From Acidobacteriota bacterium (GTDB taxonomy: Bacteria > Acidobacteriota > Terriglobia > Acidiferrales > UBA7541): 64,000 nucleotides of DNA. Positions 62,068 to 64,000 of the stretch are shown here, piece by piece. The notes beneath the pieces were generated by a model. That model was not told where the DNA came from and ran no database searches. It was given only the letters and a program-made list of their open reading frames with translations. The stretch is taken from NCBI GenBank assembly GCA_003225295.1, contig QHYZ01000048.1, forward strand, positions 1 to 64,000. The letters are read 5' to 3'. Every line of letters begins with the position of its first letter. Position 1 is the stretch's first letter. Both the position numbers and the translations under genes were made by a program.

Positions 62068-62811
62068 CTAAACGTGGAATAAATACCTCATTATCAACAA
62101 ACTGACAACCCCAGCAAATACCAGGAGCGCCATTCGCCAATGGGGCTCCCGGTTCACTTCCGGCAATAAGTCCGTGGCCGCCACGTACAACGTGACCCCT
62201 CCTGAAAGCGGCAACGCGTATTTCAATTGCCCCTCGAGGGAGCTCGTTAGCACCACGCCAGCCACCGTCGCCACTCCCAATAACCCGGCCGCCAGAATGG
62301 CGTTGCGCTTTCCCTGCCCGCTTGCCAACACCACCGAAGCCACCGTAAATCCCTCCGGCAGCTTATGCAGAAACACCGCGAAGAAGATCACCGCTCCCAG
62401 CCACGTGGACACCAGAAATCCCGCCGCAATGGCCACGCCGTCAAAAAACGTATGAATCGTCATCCCCACCAGCACGCTCGTCCGCGCGTGATAGTGGCTC
62501 ACCTCTTCGCAGTGGGTCTCTTCTCCAAAATGAAAATGCGGCGCCAGCGTATGTTCAAACAGGTGCACAAGGAAGTAGCCAATCAAGACATACAGCAGCG
62601 CGCTCTCGCCCGACAGCCGCACGGACTCCGGAATCACTTCGACGAATGCCACCGCCAGCATGTATCCCGCGCCCAGCGCCAGAAAATATTGCAGAAATTT
62701 CCTCGGCCAATCCTTGTGAACAACAAAATATCCACCGATCAAATTCCCCGCCGCGGCCACGAGCCCCAGCCCCGCCGCCAGCGCCGTCCGAAATCCCAGA
62801 TCATGTCCCAT
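62068..62811 (-). CDS. ZIP-family divalent metal transporter
   Basis: A 247-residue transporter with eight predicted membrane segments. TIHTFFDGVAIAAG (HxxxDG) and FLHKLPEGFTV (HKxPEG) on segments IV and V form the metal site. A His/Glu-rich loop (EHTLAPHFHFGEETHCEEVSHYH) lies between segments III and IV. It imports zinc or related metals. GTG at 62823 is an alternative start. Located 28 bp after ychF on the same strand. Confidence 0.9.
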   Translation of the reverse strand: MGHDLGFRTALAAGLGLVAAAGNLIGGYFVVHKDWPRKFLQYFLALGAGYMLAVAFVEVIPESVRLSGESALLYVLIGYFLVHLFEHTLAPHFHFGEETHCEEVSHYHARTSVLVGMTIHTFFDGVAIAAGFLVSTWLGAVIFFAVFLHKLPEGFTVASVVLASGQGKRNAILAAGLLGVATVAGVVLTSSLEGQLKYALPLSGGVTLYVAATDLLPEVNREPHWRMALLVFAGVVSLLIMRYLFHV

Positions 62812-62839
62812 CGCCAGTAGCACCGGCTTCAGCCCGTGT

Positions 62840-63910
62840 TCACCCAGAATGCCTGAACAAGATCACATCCCCTTCTTCGACAACGTACTCTTTCCCCTCT
62901 AGCCGCACTTGCGCTTTCTCCCGCGCCGCCGCCAGGCTCCCCGCCGCCAGCAGATCATTCCAACGCACCACTTCCGCCCGTATGAAACCCTTTTCGATGT
63001 CGCTATGAATCGCCCCCGCCGCCTTCACCGCTGTTGCGCCCTTTCGAATCGTCCACGCCCGCACTTCCGGCTCCCCAGCCGTGAAGAACTGGATCAGGCC
63101 CAACAAGTCATACGTCGCGCGAATCAACCGGTTCAGCCCCGGTTCCTTCAATCCGTACGATGCCAGCAGCTCCGCGGCCTCTTTCTCATCCATCTCCGAG
63201 AGTTCTGCCTCCAGCCGCCCGCAAATCACCACCACGGCCGCATTCGTCCGCCCTTCTAACGAATTCAATTTGTGCCGCTCCACTGCCGTGTCCAGCTTAT
63301 CCGCTTCGTCGTCCCCCAGGTTCAACACGTACAACACCGGCCGTGCCGACAAAAACAAAAATCCCCCAATCGACTTTCTCTCCTCCGGGGTCAACTCCAG
63401 CTCCCGCAACGCTTTCTCCGCCTCCAGATGCACCTTACATTTCTCCAGCGCCGTCTTCTCAATCTCCAGAATCGGATCCCGCTTCTTCTTCAAATCTTTA
63501 TCCACGCGCTCCAACCGACGCGTAATCTGATCGTGATCCGAGAGCATCAGCTCCAGATCCAGATTCGTCGCGTCGCGCAAAGGATCAATGCTCCCCTCGG
63601 AATGCGGCACCGAAGGATCGTCAAAAACGCGAATCACATGCGCAATCACATCCACCTCGCGCAACTGTGCCAGCGCATCGCGCATGCGCTCCTTCTGCAT
63701 CCCCCCCAAGTCCACGTAATTCACGGTGGCATACGTGATCTTCTTGGGGTTATACAGCTTGGCTAACTCCACCAGCCGCGGTTCCGGCACCCTCGCCACA
63801 CCCACATGCGTCGCCGACGCCCCACCCTTCCCCTCAACATGCGCTTTCGTCAGGATCCGAAACAGCGTGGTCTTCCCAACCTGCGGTAGTCCAATAATTC
63901 CCGTCTGCAC
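62840..63910 (-). CDS. ychF: Redox-regulated ATPase YchF (Obg family)
   Basis: A 356-residue P-loop protein: GLPQVGKTTLFRILTKA (G1), VDLGGMQ (G3 region), NLGDDEAD in place of the GTPase NKxD (YchF prefers ATP), and a TGS-like C-terminal domain with FFTAGEPEVRAWTIRKG, IHSDIEKGFIRAEV and EEGDVILFRHSG. It binds ribosomes and affects stress responses. Standard length. The 90 bp to the right edge contain no other gene. Confidence 0.95.
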   Translation of the reverse strand: MQTGIIGLPQVGKTTLFRILTKAHVEGKGGASATHVGVARVPEPRLVELAKLYNPKKITYATVNYVDLGGMQKERMRDALAQLREVDVIAHVIRVFDDPSVPHSEGSIDPLRDATNLDLELMLSDHDQITRRLERVDKDLKKKRDPILEIEKTALEKCKVHLEAEKALRELELTPEERKSIGGFLFLSARPVLYVLNLGDDEADKLDTAVERHKLNSLEGRTNAAVVVICGRLEAELSEMDEKEAAELLASYGLKEPGLNRLIRATYDLLGLIQFFTAGEPEVRAWTIRKGATAVKAAGAIHSDIEKGFIRAEVVRWNDLLAAGSLAAAREKAQVRLEGKEYVVEEGDVILFRHSG

Positions 63911-64000
63911 GCGAGCCCTTTCAACACGCTAATTTCCGCCTGCACAAACCCATCATCCTAGCACACCCCTCGCACCACCCATTGGCCTGGTGCGGCCATG

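Noticed and set aside
1-64000. tRNA, rRNA or CRISPR features
   Set aside because: Reading by eye I found no cloverleaf-like sequence, rRNA segment or regularly spaced direct repeats; a dedicated covariance search could still find a missed small RNA.

Overview
The window looks like a chromosomal segment of a GC-rich, Gram-negative-type bacterium, most likely an acidobacterium (class Terriglobia or a relative). The basis is a full division and cell wall (dcw) cluster with a meso-DAP-type MurE, a PQQ biosynthesis cluster, several lineage-typical small secreted proteins (DUF2911, DUF3106, a frameshifted Tat/coiled-coil family), frequent TTG starts, and dispersed GC-rich hairpin repeats. The taxonomic call is inference. 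I saw no rRNA, tRNA or CRISPR array.

Layout. 1-76: start of an IS transposase running off the left edge. 226-11502: a peptidoglycan-recycling island with NamZ (exo-muramidase), a NagZ-AmiE fusion, MurU, an AmgK-RapZ fusion, MurQ and MurA, plus a BtuF-like protein and a patch of decayed genes (IS5 remnant, DUF1697 pseudogene). 11779-17787: a CADD-like pABA synthase candidate, pnp, rpsO, a doubly frameshifted small gene, DUF2911 and an EamA exporter. 17926-21723: CGNR regulator, a translationally coupled pterin operon (GT2, two mammalian-type PTPS, folE) and a TlpA/ResA thioredoxin. 21899-28954: an efflux adaptor with two MacB-type permeases but no ATPase, then a copper ATPase with its CsoR repressor and a small leaderless gene. 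29388-34405: a Cys-rich secreted protein and a likely envelope lipid group (GT28, PHP, PAP2, UbiA, CutC). 34482-52205: the dcw cluster, all on the minus strand, from mraZ to ftsZ, with GTGG boxes upstream of mraZ and an intrinsic terminator after ftsZ. 52558-54923: outer-membrane protein, cytochrome c, cupredoxin and a frameshifted secreted protein. 55251-58533: pqqABCDE. 58622-63910: MFS exporter, DUF3106 protein, anti-sigma factor, ECF sigma factor, ZIP transporter, YchF.

How the genes work together. The recycling island can take wall fragments to free MurNAc outside the cytoplasm (NamZ, NagZ, AmiE). Inside, it can send MurNAc to UDP-MurNAc (AmgK, MurU), or break down MurNAc-6-phosphate (MurQ), next to the first committed enzyme of de novo synthesis (MurA). 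The dcw cluster then uses the UDP-MurNAc. The RapZ C-terminal domain on the kinase suggests amino-sugar sensing coupled to salvage. The most interesting reads are the AmgK-RapZ fusion, a hairpin repeat lying in frame inside murU, the GT2/PTPS/PTPS/GCH1 operon that may make a modified or glycosylated pterin, and two promoters placed so that transcription should begin exactly on the start codon.
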